From assembly GCA_000727475.1 (NCBI GenBank), contig KL647310.1, positions 1,005,324 through 1,069,323 on the forward strand: a stretch of 64,000 nucleotides of DNA, in the 5' to 3' direction. The notes under the pieces are model-generated. The model did no database searches, was not told the DNA's origin, and saw only the letters and a list, made by a program, of their open reading frames with translations. This DNA comes from Sarcocystis neurona (lineage: Eukaryota > Apicomplexa > Conoidasida > Eucoccidiorida > Sarcocystidae). Positions 45,735 to 55,800 of the stretch are shown here, one piece after another (position 1 is the stretch's first letter; every line of letters starts with the position of its first letter). Made by a program: the position numbers and the translations under genes.

Positions 45735-45984
45735 GAAACAAGATGTGAATGTACACGTACACATAAATATTTGTGCAGGCTAGTGTGGCGCGGCTTTTTC
45801 CTTCTCCACGCTGTGACTGCTGCTGTGGCAGGGGGCAGGACTGCTCAAGGCGATGCACCAGCAGGCATTCCTTGCAGAAGGCGCTTCTGTCGAAGACTTC
45901 ATCCACAGAAGAAGAGCACGTCGATTGAAGGCTCTTGGAGAGGAGCACGAGCTACTCGCCACCCGCACAGAGCAGAGATTTTGA
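40021..45984 (+). CDS. CWC25-like pre-mRNA splicing factor
   Basis: Predicted homologue of CWC25, a nuclear factor that joins the spliceosome for the first transesterification step. Phase-matched exons are about 40,021-40,248 (start uncertain), 40,882-43,483, 44,323-44,490, 45,552-45,645 and 45,832-45,984 (TGA). The conserved blocks fall in family order: an RLRQLQRDRAQLELRKLQ coiled stretch, GLEWLYEDP, REAYLLGKPIE, then LRKLREDPLLLIRQAELAQQ. A Lys/Arg cluster (probable nuclear signal) comes next. The C-terminal Glu/Arg-rich helix ends FIHRRRARRLKALG plus a short tail, as in the family. A Ser/Arg-rich insert of more than 600 residues makes it over 1,070 residues, against about 425 in human. 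The N-terminal Trp-His-Pro motif exon was not found, so the true start lies upstream. Confidence 0.8.
40882..43483 (+). CDS. CWC25-like gene, main exon with RS-rich insert
   Basis: It carries the conserved GLEWLYEDP and EDPLLLIRQAE blocks, then KRKRKRKDEKKKKKRRKLR, then an Arg/Ser-rich insert. It closes with REDLLPPPAILQRAKKLQEQ, the start of the C-terminal helix. The donor GC|GTAGGT (gt at 43,484) is phase 2. Reading on without splicing meets TAG at 43,485-43,487. Confidence 0.82.
44323..44490 (+). CDS. CWC25-like gene, exon
   Basis: The acceptor ATTCCACAG gives one base that completes the alanine codon. It then reads AVAARNAAIDQAVREQRERQ and ends EEKIRLLKEEGE at the donor CG|GTGAGC in phase 2. 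Entirely helical and charged, as expected for the C-terminal region. Confidence 0.8.
45552..45645 (+). CDS. CWC25-like gene, exon
   Basis: One base completes the arginine codon, then HEEEKARRRELLEAKEKLQE and onward to WRVKHE at the donor GAG|GTAACC in phase 0. It continues the same charged helix. Confidence 0.8.
45832..45984 (+). CDS. CWC25-like gene, terminal exon
   Basis: After GTGGCAG the frame reads GAGLLKAMHQQAFLAEGASV, then EDFIHRRRARRLKALGEEHE, and stops at TGA 45,982-45,984. The pattern matches the short basic tail of CWC25 proteins. An upstream acceptor at 45,778 is out of phase and was not used. Confidence 0.75.
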   Translation, partial: GAGLLKAMHQQAFLAEGASVEDFIHRRRARRLKALGEEHELLATRTEQRF

Positions 45985-46993
45985 CTCTGCAGGTGGTGCC
46001 GCGGGTGGAGCTACCGCGTTGGCTGCTGGGACTCTGTATACAGAGCAACTTCTCTTCGGCTCCTGCTGCGGCTGAGAGGGCGGCGGTGGCGGCGCCTACG
46101 AGGAAGGAGCAGCGATCGTACGTGCGAGCGATGCCGCTGCAGGAGTCAGTCGTATCTGGGCGATGTTAAATCTTTGAGTCATTTTTGCTGGGTTGCTGCC
46201 GCTCACGGTCAGCAACGGGGCTGGTGCGTGCTTCTTCTGCTGGTGCTACAGCTCGTGCAGAGGCAAACCCCCAGTTCACCTAAATCATTTGTGTTTGCGT
46301 ACTGATCCTTGCAGCGCGCGACACCGGGCGTGCATCTATGGGATGTCTGGTACAGGGAGAACTACGTAAAATGTGCATTAGAGCCTTTAAATGCGAGGAT
46401 GGGACTCTACATCTCTTCTGGTGTAGGTATTGAGATGTATATGTGTATGTTTATACATGCGTAGTAGACCTAGGCATACGCTTAGAGTGCTTTTCATTAT
46501 CAGTACAACTACTTCACGAATGCGTTTGTGGGCCCGCCTGCCCGTAAAAAGTTCAGGTTGAACGCAAGGCACTTGGAAGGAAAGTTGAAGTGCAGGCTGC
46601 GCACGCGGTGAAGCCCCCACTGCGTGCACCACCTGGTGGGGAGTGAGGCGTTTTGAAAGGCGTGAAGCAGAAGCTAATCTGCACAAACTGCTGAAAACAC
46701 GGCAACTTTCATTCCTTTACATTGTGGCGTCCCTCACTGATTCTCTCCTGCGGACCAAAACTTCAGCTACCATTCCGGATCTTGAAGGTCTTTAATCGCA
46801 AGTGTCTGAACCTTCATCAGGACGTTCTGCAGCAGCGCGTGTGTTACGTACGGCCTTTCCCACTGTCTTGGTCGTGTGAAAGCGTGTCTTTTCTTACTGA
46901 ACAGAGTGGAGACCCCTGTATCCCTTTAGAAGGGACGATCTTGTGTTTTTTCTTCGCGTCAAGAGCTTTTTAGTCCCCTCGTCAGTGATTAGT
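45985..46993. other. intergenic; edge of the repeat-rich segment
   Basis: The last CTG/GGC-rich tract lies at about 46,040-46,260, and CAG-type repeats are almost absent after it. A plus-strand frame at 45,989-46,169 looks partly protein-like but would have to follow a stop codon. Confidence 0.4.
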
Positions 46994-47206
46994 TTATCCT
47001 TCCTCGCAGGCTGAAGGTTTTCTGGGAACGCGAAGAAAATATGTCGTGTTGTGTGTTGACGCGATAGTCTCTCCTTCTGTGGCGACAGACCACCCTTGTT
47101 TCCCACATACAACAGAATCTTCGCAGGCCACTTCTGCATCCTCCCACCCTTTCGACACGGCGTGGTAGGCGGCATGCAAGGCATTGTTCAGAGAGCAACC
47201 CGCACG
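46994..47206 (-). CDS. candidate terminal exon of a secreted Cys-containing protein
   Basis: On the minus strand a good acceptor (TTTACTATGCAG) precedes 47,206, and the frame runs 70 codons to TAA at 46,994-46,996. It reads RAGCSLNNALHAAYHAVSKG, a Trp/Asp/Glu-rich centre, then STHNTTYFLRVPRKPSACEE, with four cysteines and an NTT glycosylation-type site. Composition and spacing recall the C-terminal part of Eimeria surface antigens, but that link is weak and there is no hydrophobic GPI tail. The exon at 47,706-47,866 may be its first exon. Confidence 0.45.
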   Translation of the reverse strand, partial: RAGCSLNNALHAAYHAVSKGWEDAEVACEDSVVCGKQGWSVATEGETIASTHNTTYFLRVPRKPSACEEG

Positions 47207-47705
47207 CTGCATAGTAAATGAATACGCGAGTGGTAACTTCAGGCCATAACAAAGGCGAGAATCGTTGTTTTTTTTTACGCGTCTAAGCTTGGAATGGCGC
47301 TATATGTGAGCCGAATTCCGCGTGCAAGAGTGATAACTAGATCTCGCATTTGAAAGGAGAAATTATGTTTTCTACTCTGAAGCGCTACATCGGCGTGAAG
47401 AGGTATTAGCTGTATAACAAATGCGAAAGGCTGCTCTGAATCCTATCTTCAGCGCGTTACGGTATAGTCACGTCGTGTAAAAATTCAGAATAGGTATGTA
47501 CTCACTCGAAGGATACGGCAGAGAAGGTACTATAATCAGAGACGATAGAAGACAGTACGTCTCTATGCACCGAGAGTTCACGTGCAGATAAAGAAGAAGT
47601 GCTTTACGAAGTAGGGAGTAGCGGTATTTTTGTGTAGAGTAAGTAGAATGCAGAGGAGAGACATTTTTCTGTCCGAGCGCCTTCTTCCAGAGATGTTTTG
47701 ATCAC

Positions 47706-47866
47706 CGGGAGCGCTGGTTGGAAAGGGCTGGATTCGACCACCGAGGAGATAGAGCTGCCGAAGAGTAAACACACCAGCTCACCCCCACTACAAAAAGCGT
47801 CTGCAGGGTTACCAGCAGTGCAATACACACAGCTTTAGTCTGCGCGCGTGCACAATGTATTCGCAT
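47706..47866 (-). CDS. candidate signal-peptide exon (minus strand)
   Basis: The ATG at 47,866-47,864 opens MRIHCARAQTK followed by a strong hydrophobic core AVCIALLVTLQTLFVVGVSW, a convincing signal peptide or anchor. It ends at CCCG|GTGATC (minus strand) in phase 2. It lies about 0.5 kb upstream, in minus orientation, of the Cys-containing exon at 46,994-47,206. A missing middle exon is needed, because the phases do not fit directly. Confidence 0.4.
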
Positions 47867-48026
47867 TCGAACACGTGCCCGTGGTAGTGTGCTGTGTCGC
47901 ACAGCTCGCGTACATGGGTATGTTTGCAAGCGGCAGGCGCTGGTAGTTATTTGACGTATGGGTGTGATGCTCATTTATATACTCATATATGTATGTATAT
48001 ATGTGTATCTCTCAGCATATTTCCAG

Positions 48027-48117
48027 GTGGAACCACACGAATTAGATCGGATACGGAAACACCGCACACGTGTAGAGGTGGCAAGGTTGGCGTACAACCG
48101 ACTCACCGCTTACAACT
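48027..48117 (+). CDS. exon-like stretch of an unidentified gene
   Basis: The acceptor ATATTTCCAG precedes VEPHELDRIRKHRTRVEVAR and onward LAYNRLTAYN, with the donor T|GTAGAC. Charged, helical and free of repeats. No family recognised. Confidence 0.4.
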
Positions 48118-48814
48118 GTAGACATGTCTTTATGTATATATATATAGATATAGATAGATAGATAGAGAGGCGCACGAAGTTAGACGGCAGTGTGCTGACG
48201 CCGGAAACAAGTCAAAATACGTATACTCGCGGATACTGATGCTACTGCGGCTTATAGGTTTCAAACACAGTCACGCGTTTACAAAAGAGCGCACATATAT
48301 ATACATGCAAGTATATCCGCACGCGTACAACCAAAGACACTCATATTGTGTGAGGAGTTGTCACAATGCAAATTTTGTCCAGAAAGAAAGCCATCCAAAG
48401 ATGTTGCGCACCCGTTGTCTATGCTTTGTCTGTGGGTACGCATGCACGTAAAGACACGTATCCGCACGAGTGTGGTGTGTCTGTGTTGCATAGGACGGAA
48501 GTGGGTGCAGGTCCGTTCAAGTCAGGTTAAGATGCTAACGCCGTGGACAGGTGTTGTACGACTTCAGCGTCGTACAGGTGTACGACACAGGCACCACAAG
48601 GTTTTAATGTACTACGTAGCCATCCCCTCCAGGTCAGGGCTGTTTGTGTATTTTTCCCAGCGTGCAGCTTGAAACGGTAGTGTCCCACGTACGTGCATGA
48701 AGAAAACGTGCCAGTGCGTGTGTGCCTTTACTTGGCTCCCTGTGGTCTTCTTGGCTACGCCTTGATACAGAAAGTTCCCCACTGACTGTCTCACTGAAGA
48801 GTTTCTGAATCGCA

Positions 48815-48949
48815 ATGACGACGTTGTTGTTACTTGATCGTCGCGGTGCCCTACTTCAACATTTATGGGAACTCACACGCCAACACGTATTCAAAATGAC
48901 TCGCCGGATCTTCCTGGGCTGGCCAGTGCAGAAACAGTACAGCGCTCAG
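48815..48949 (+). CDS. exon-like stretch of an unidentified gene
   Basis: From ATG at 48,815 (a TGA lies just upstream in frame) it reads GALLQHLWELTRQHVFKMTR and onward to QKQYSAQ at the donor CAG|GTGAAT in phase 0. It could be a first exon or a continuation. No family recognised. Confidence 0.35.
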
Positions 48950-49599
48950 GTGAATGAATATGTCTGGCAGAAGGCAGAACACTACTATTGGACTACTACT
49001 CTTTTCCCATGATTGAAAGATATCCGAAGAAAGTATTAATGATGAAATGGGGTTCAAATAGAACATAGCCTGCCGCGTCACGAGCTACTCAACACCTCTT
49101 CTCGTACGACGAAGGATTATCCGTAGAGTTCTTCTGGCAATGCGTATGCCCAGAGGCGGTCGTGCTTTGTTCAAAAACGCGGCACTATATATACTTATAC
49201 GTGCGTGTGTATACATATATATATGTACGCGTCCCACAGCCCTACGTACGCGTACCCGACCTGTGGCAGGAATTTGTCCGCTGTTCTTTCGCTTCTACGT
49301 ACCAGTCAAAAATTTCATTGCATGCGTTAATCTGGTTCACCTCCACTGCAAATACGTCTGAGAGGGACACGGATACCAACGGATGGGAACGTGCAAGTCA
49401 CACGTTGTATACGTTCGCATCAAGTGGGACACACTGCACGGACCGGCGCGGATATGTGCTCGATTTAATGTGAAGACACTCGTTTCGCCTCCAGACTTCC
49501 TCCTTCCTTCTTGTTCGGTGTAGCCCTGCCTGCACGTGTGTGGCACGCACGTTCCCATGGATACACTTCCTGCGCACACGCGTACATCTGCGTGGATGA

Positions 49600-49712
49600 C
49601 AGTGATAAGCGAAACTTCCTACGAGAGTACTACGCGGGCTCAGTCATCTCTGCAGAGATGCCACTGGAATTATGTGGAGTGCTTCGCAAAAAGGTCAAAG
49701 CTTTTTCGAACA
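49600..49712 (+). CDS. exon-like stretch of an unidentified gene
   Basis: The frame reads DKRNFLREYYAGSVISAEMP and onward to LCGVLRKKVKAF. An acceptor GATGACAG lies just before 49,604 and a donor AACA|GTAAAT follows 49,712 in phase 1. This phase fits the next stretch, but the implied intron is only 42 bases. Confidence 0.35.
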
Positions 49713-49754
49713 GTAAATACATGTGAGCACGGAAGCGTGTATCCGAACACTCAG

Positions 49755-49871
49755 CTGATCTGCGGTTTATCTCACATCAGCTGGACGTCACTGGCATTCG
49801 GAGATCGAGAATTCTTCTGGAACAAATTGTCACTAGCTGGGCGGAGAACAACACGGTGCTCCTCAGTCACG
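49755..49871 (+). CDS. exon-like stretch of an unidentified gene
   Basis: After GAACACTCAG the frame reads DLRFISHQLDVTGIRRSRIL, then LEQIVTSWAENNTVLLSH, and reaches the donor CACG|GTAAAC in phase 1. Strongly protein-like, suggestive of an all-helical protein. No family recognised. Confidence 0.45.
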
Positions 49872-50199
49872 GTAAACGGTGACTTGATCTGGATCAATAG
49901 CAACTCCTCCGAGTGGTTTAAAATGGTGTCAGCTCCACGCAGGAGACGTGCGTTTATATATGGATACCTATACATATATTTGACAAGCCACTCCACAGAC
50001 TGTACTATAGCGCTGTGAAATACAGTGTGCGATGGAGGTGGTTACGATTTTGCAGTGCATCCTCTTCGCTCGAAAAGCTTTTAGGTTGCAGCCCCCGTCG
50101 TAATACTGACGGTGGAAGATACATATATATATATATATATATATATGTATCACAGCTCTCTATGATACGCACCGTGCGAAGCACGGCAGCAGCGTAAAT

Positions 50200-50463
50200 A
50201 TGCCGAAGACCCATCCCTCTTTATCACTCGTTCTTGGTACCCAAAATTCTCAGCAGTTTTTTAACGTTCCTGACGATAAGCCGCCTGACAGTGATGAAAT
50301 CCTTACTACAGAAATGCGACACCTTTCTGGGCGCAGACTACCTCCTTTCGTCTTCGTCGCTACTCGAGTAGATCCGCGTGCGCAGCTTCTTTCCAGTCCA
50401 CGCCTACCAGAAAAACGACACAAAAATCCGCGCTTGCCACTCCGCTTCACCGGGGAAGAATAA
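50200..50463 (+). CDS. hypothetical 87-codon frame
   Basis: ATG at 50,200 to TAA at 50,461-50,463. It is repeat-free, with a FFNVPDDKPPDSDEILTTEM section and a basic C-terminus. It may be a small gene or an exon of the neighbouring unidentified gene. No domain recognised. Confidence 0.3.
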   Translation: MPKTHPSLSLVLGTQNSQQFFNVPDDKPPDSDEILTTEMRHLSGRRLPPFVFVATRVDPRAQLLSSPRLPEKRHKNPRLPLRFTGEE

Positions 50464-50999
50464 GCGTAATACCCAACAGCCAGTGGCGTCTCCTCAGATG
50501 TAATATCGTCTGGATTATGTTGAAGAAGACAAGAGGAATACGACGTGGACGCTGGGAAGGCTGATGATGTCCAACACGTAGGCTGCCTGATCTTAAACCA
50601 GTCGTCACGCTAACTTTTGCCGGCTCCTCCATGAGTTTCGAGACACACGAAATGTCCCCGTACGCTTGAGATGCACAATCCTCCGATCACGGCATGTAGC
50701 GCTTAACCCGAGAATGACTATTCAGACGCCAGGTCTGTCTATTCGAAACGTCTCACTGGAAGGTGAAACGCGCGTAAGTGAATTTTCGTCCCGCTATTTG
50801 CACTGCATAGAAATTCCTCGTTAAGCTACCGCCTCCACTACTGGTGCAGAAGGCAGACACAGGGATGCGCGAACGCTACTCTTCTGCCAGGGTAGACGTG
50901 GCAGAGACTTTCTTGACACGAGAAATATAGTCGTGTGATGGGACGCTGTGATTATGACTAAATACGTACCCACCTGTCCCCACAGCGCGACACGGAATG

Positions 51000-51234
51000 C
51001 TGCGACGTCAAAAGCAGTATCCGTGCAACCAGAAGTTGCAGTTGTCCATGTATGTAAGTCAGCAGTGCCATAATAATTTGATGAGGTGCTTTCGGGGATT
51101 TACAAAGTCTGCAAACTTCAAGCAGTTACTTACCGGGTTTCTAAAAGATTCCGCCTTGATTTGTGGCCTGCTGCAGCAGCGTACATCAGCAAGCTCTGCG
51201 TGACTGATTGGCAAAATAGCTACAGGGTACACAG
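51000..51234 (+). CDS. exon-like region with two competing frames
   Basis: One frame gives LMRCFRGFTKSANFKQLLTG and stops at TGA 51,201-51,203. Another gives SGIYKVCKLQAVTYRVSKRF and reaches the donor ACAG|GTAATG (gt at 51,235) in phase 2. Both look natural; only one is likely real. There is a consensus donor GTAAGT at 51,055. Confidence 0.3.
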
Positions 51235-51513
51235 GTAATGCTGGATACAAAAGTTAAACACACGGGCGGGGAAAACACAAGCGTGTACCTCGTACGAGCG
51301 GGAGAGACTGTCTCCTGCATAGCTTCTCCGGTCGCGTCTCTTCCTCATGCCAGTGCAACTGCATTATCTTCCGTATCCTGCATAACATTTGTAAGTAAGG
51401 CCACTACGAACCTTCAAACTGCACATGGCGTTTTGTATGCAGCTGCTGCTGCTAATAGTTGCCGCGGTAATGAGTGTGTTACGTGTGCTCTGAGTTCTCT
51501 AATAATTGAATAG

Positions 51514-51691
51514 CGACGCGCGTGAAGAACAGCCAGCTAGTCGTCATTGATGTGTCCGGTTCCTTAGACGAGGCCGGCAGCTGCTGCGCCCCTTGTTGTA
51601 CTGGCAGAGGCTGTGAGACCAGTGGCAGCGCTCGAGACGCCGCAGCATCGGCCGAACGTGAAAGAAGTAACTCGCTAGGTGTCGCTTATAG
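51514..51691 (+). CDS. exon-like stretch, unidentified
   Basis: After TTGAATAG the frame reads VKNSQLVVIDVSGSLDEAGS, then a Cys-rich CCAPCCTGRGC, and ends at the donor TATAG|GTAAAC in phase 2. No family recognised. Confidence 0.35.
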
Positions 51692-51708
51692 GTAAACGTT
51701 GCCTGCAG

Positions 51709-51877
51709 AGAAGGCGTTATCTCCCGCATCACCCGTTGGAAACGATCTCCCCTGACTTCGTTCGGATGCTTCTGCCGAACGTGCTGCTAATGCTGTCCAC
51801 TCACGCAGCCGGGCTCCGTCCGTGTACTTTAAGAACTAGCGTAGTGCCTCACTTCGACGGGGAAGACGTATTCAGGT
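51709..51877 (+). CDS. exon-like stretch, unidentified
   Basis: After TTGCCTGCAG the frame reads PLETISPDFVRMLLPNVLLM and onward to VVPHFDGEDVF at the donor TTCAG|GTAACG in phase 2. It cannot be spliced directly to the stretch ending at 51,691, which is only 17 bases away, so one of the two boundaries is wrong. Confidence 0.35.
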
Positions 51878-52388
51878 AACGTCGCAGTGAGCGTGTACGG
51901 CACATCTCTCGCTAGACCGTCTTCCCGGCAGAGGTGACGTGTGATCTGCAGGCGTGTGTGCCTTCACTGCGCAGAGTAACGTACACGGCTGGATTAGAGG
52001 CAGCCGCTTCCGTTGGTTACTAGCTATTGCTCTCTGGGGCTCTGAAAGGGTAACAAACATGGTTACTTGACACGACCACAACGTGAAAAGACAGATAGGA
52101 CAGGCTGCTGAGGCTGATGAGGCGGTTTGCGTTCATCGTTTGTGTGGTGCCGAAGTGCGCCGTTATGGAAGCGTAGGCAGTAGATCCTCTCAAAAAAGTA
52201 GATCCCCTTTATGCAGAAACTATTGGTTTTGTAGTCGCGGAGTATTCTATTCAGCAAGGACCAACACTCTTGTTCAACGTCGACGGACAGAGCCACCAGC
52301 CTCGCAGACGAGTCTTTTGCCTTGTAGGATGGAACGCTGCCGTGTTCACGCGTCGGAGCAGAGCTGCCTTTTCTGAATCTGGAATGCA
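51878..52388. other. probable 5' flank of the perforin-like gene
   Basis: Repeat-poor sequence with no supported exon; short frames on both strands only. The promoter of the downstream gene probably lies here, but I recognise no specific element. Confidence 0.35.
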
Positions 52389-52850
52389 ATGCGCTCACCG
52401 TGCTGCGGCTGCCTCGGCAGCAGTCGTGCAGCAGTGCAGCAGCATTGCATAGGTCCCTCCACCGCCCTGGTATTTTGCAGTTTCCTTAAAGTACTCTTCA
52501 CTGCAACTCTCCTGCGGGGGTCAAACGTCAATGGCTGTCACCACTCACCTGCCAACTTCGCCCCCGCTGCTGAAGCTCCTGGCTCCTCTAGCAGCGTTGA
52601 CGGCTTCCCCCTCTACAGCAACCCCATTAATACATTCAGCATTGTGAGCACTTCAAATTCCAGCAAGAGCGGCGGCACGCAGCTTGGTCCTTCTTCGGGG
52701 CTGCGAGCTGCTCATTCGATTCTTGCACCCATTCGACTGCATCTGCCTCCTGCAACGGTTCCAGGGTTTGAAGACCATAAATACGCCAATAAGACAGGAA
52801 TCAACAGCGAAGACGATGCGACACAAGAACAAAAGGCGCCGTCTGCGCAG
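52389..52850 (+). CDS. perforin-like gene, exon 1 with N-terminal hydrophobic segment
   Basis: The ATG at 52,389 is chosen because a hydrophobic segment (STALVFCSFLKVLFTATLL) starts about 23 residues in, fitting a signal peptide or anchor. Ser/Asn/Pro-rich sequence follows. The donor GCAG|GTAGAC is phase 0 and fits the acceptor CACTTAG at 53,322. An earlier start cannot be excluded. Confidence 0.6.
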
Positions 52851-55800
52851 GTAGACGAGAAGTTGAGCTGCCTCCTTTGTACGATATCTGCTGTGTAATT
52901 AGAGTCAGTTGGCTATTACAGACGCGTGAGTGTTTGTAAAGTAGAAAACTACAAGCTGCTCCTTGATCACATATGTGTTAGACATGCACACGTGGCTCTT
53001 AAGTTGGGAGGTGGTTGTGTTTCTCGTCGCGTTGGTTCCAGTTTATGAAGCGACTCCGTAGTGTGGGTTAGAAGGTGACGTTGACGTGTTCTGTTGTGGT
53101 CTCATTTTTGCTTCAGTGAGGTCAGGTTTCACCACCACATTCGTCAGCTTAGACGCGGCACCCCTGAACATACTATGTCATAGGGGTGCTTCTGCAGGTC
53201 CGCTCGCCCCTGCGTGACAGTGTGTACGTCCACACTCAAACACCACTCACTCGTTCTGTACTGTGTTGGATGTGCGCTCTTCTGCTGCTATCGTCGATAT
53301 CCGTCGGGACGCGCACACTTAGGACGGTGACCAAGGTAACAGCCACTTAAATAGTAACCTGGCAGAGGCACTGGGAACAGCGGACTCGTCTTTTGCGGAG
53401 AATGATGCTGGTAGAGCTGTGCCTGTCATGCCTAATGGGACGGCCCCTGTGGCAAGTACGGCAGGATCCGAACAGTCGTTCGGTGCTTCCCTGGCGCTGG
53501 CGCACGACGCCACTTCTACATCCCGCACTCTCCAAGAAGTCAGAACAAGCTGCAAAGATTGTGAGGGTAAGACAGCAGCGATGGAGCGCAAGCGCAGAAG
53601 CATGACGACTCACGACGGTTTGCACGACGATCAAATACTCAGTACGAGCAGCGCATCCTTTGCAGCCACAGGTGACTTAAGAGACACCAAAGCAGACAAG
53701 CAGATAGACCGCCAAGACCAAGATATGCCGGCAGCTCTCCCGCACGCCGTCGGGCTGCCGGATACACTCGCTGATGAAGGCATCTCTAGACTGCAGACGC
53801 AACACGACGAACAGCCGCAGGAGGGACCAGAAGACGACAACTACGATGATGACGCTGACGACGCCGTGAACACCCACGAGTTGATGCCAGTTACAGGAGT
53901 GCCGCAGGAGGAGCCACAAGGTGACAATTCCGACGGTAAGGCTGACTAGGCGGAAAACGCCCTAGACGTGACCTCCCGTACAAAAGCAGACAGTTCTTGT
54001 TCAGTATTGGATCTTATGAGGGACACAGAACGCACGTGAAGGAACAAATGTAGTCGTTGATCCAGAGCAGGACAAGGGTGATGCGGTCCGTGCAGCTGCT
54101 CACGTCATTACCGGCAGTTGAGGTACCGCTTCTGAGACGGGCACTTACCCCAGATTGGGGCAATCAAACCGTCTGGCAAGGAAGCTATTGCACGTGTGGC
54201 AGAAGGGTACAACTTTGCTGCTGCCCCTCGAGCTGCCAAAATGGCACCTGCTGATGATGATGAGGGTGCAGACTTAGGAGATACAAGGCCCTGCGGGGCC
54301 GTCTAATGCACACAACGGCGGAGGTAGGTTGCTGCAGAATGTGACACATCAGGTGCTTTCGTTGCCCCTGTGAATATCCATTGTGCCTCGACTGCTCGCT
54401 GCAGCTGCAGGCGTTCTGGAGAGTGTTCGAACGCAAAACCCGTCCAACAGGACACAGGCGCCGAGTGCCGGCATTGGCGACTCTGACAGCACAGATGTAC
54501 GTGCAAGCGTTGCAGGTGCTCGTGCCAGTCGAGTTCGCCGTCGGTCACCACCGCGTCGGTTGCGTATGGGTCGACGTTCCACAGTCCCTCCTGCGTATGA
54601 TCCTTCACAGAGCTCTGTACAGACCATTACAACAACAACGGACGGGAATCCCTCACCTCTTCCCCCTAGTCGTTTTGGTGCACCGGATGGTTCTGATGCA
54701 ACCTTCGCGCCTCCAGCGGGGTCGTGGAAAAGTTTGAGTGAGAACCCTGCAATGAACTCTGCGCAGAATATGCTTGGAAGCAATAATTCACCGCGGCGGT
54801 GGACACCACCCGGAGAGCCACTTACTTGGCACGGTACACCATCATTCGACGCAGGATCGGCGGTAACGAGCATGCAAGAAAATCCTACCTGGCAGGCGCA
54901 CGATGAGGGACATACGCCGACCGGAAACGCAGAGGCCGACGGTGGCCTCAACACAGACTTCTTTAGTGGCAACAACACTGACAGCGTAGGCAAGGACAGC
55001 AACAGCTGGGGTGCTTCACCCTTTTCTCAGACCTCGAGAGCGCCAGCAGGCCTCAATAGTGAAGACGGTGTTCTGGGGCGCCCAACTGGTCCAAATAATT
55101 TGTTGACTGGCAAGCTGAAAAGCAACTTGAAGCAGGCCACCAAATCGAGCAATAATACGGTAGCGAGCACTAGGGAGTCGGACGCGCCTACTGGTCTCCG
55201 CCCCATTACTGGTCAGAAAAGGGGGACACCCAAGCAGGTCGTTTCGTCCCTGCGTGAAGCTGCAGCTTGCACCGTCCGCGTTTGTGTTATATCTGTCTAC
55301 ATATAAGCACGCTTGCTAAGGAATTTGCTTACAGAATTGTACGTCGGCATTTGTGGGTTTGCCCATGTACGTCTACATCTGTTCATTCTGATTCACACCA
55401 GGATCTGCACAATGGCCGTTGTAGGCCATACTAAGCGTGACTGTACGACCAGGCAGATAGTTGCACCTTTGGGCTACGCGTGGACACGCGTACATGACCT
55501 GCGATGAAGACCGCGCTGCTCTGCTTCGTGCTTGCGTAGAGAATTGGTATGTTAAGGTACAGGCATGGGTACTCACATTCAGAGAGTAAGACGCGGCAGG
55601 AGCGCCTCCCGTGAGCCACGGGGTCACGCAAGTATTTTTAAAATTTTCAAACACACATAAGTTGCTTTTAGACGTAGTACGCATTGCCGTCTACGTACGT
55701 ATCAGCTTACGTATGTCTCGTCACTACACATGGCTTGCTGCATTCTATCCGTTACGCTTTTCATTCGTGGGTCATCCTACACCTGCAGGTGCACCCGAAG

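Noticed and set aside
45779..45831. Earlier acceptor at 45,778 for the last CWC25-like exon
   Set aside because: It gives a frame that does not match the conserved C-terminal block; 45,832 is in phase and does.
1..46000. Hundreds of Leu/Cys/Ser/Arg-rich open frames on both strands
   Set aside because: They are translations of CAG/CTG tracts in non-coding frames; they lack conserved blocks and contradict the homology-supported frame on the same bases.
49040..49065. tRNA-like B-box at a GGGTTCAAAT sequence
   Set aside because: No matching A-box or cloverleaf stem could be drawn around it; I saw no convincing tRNA anywhere in the window.
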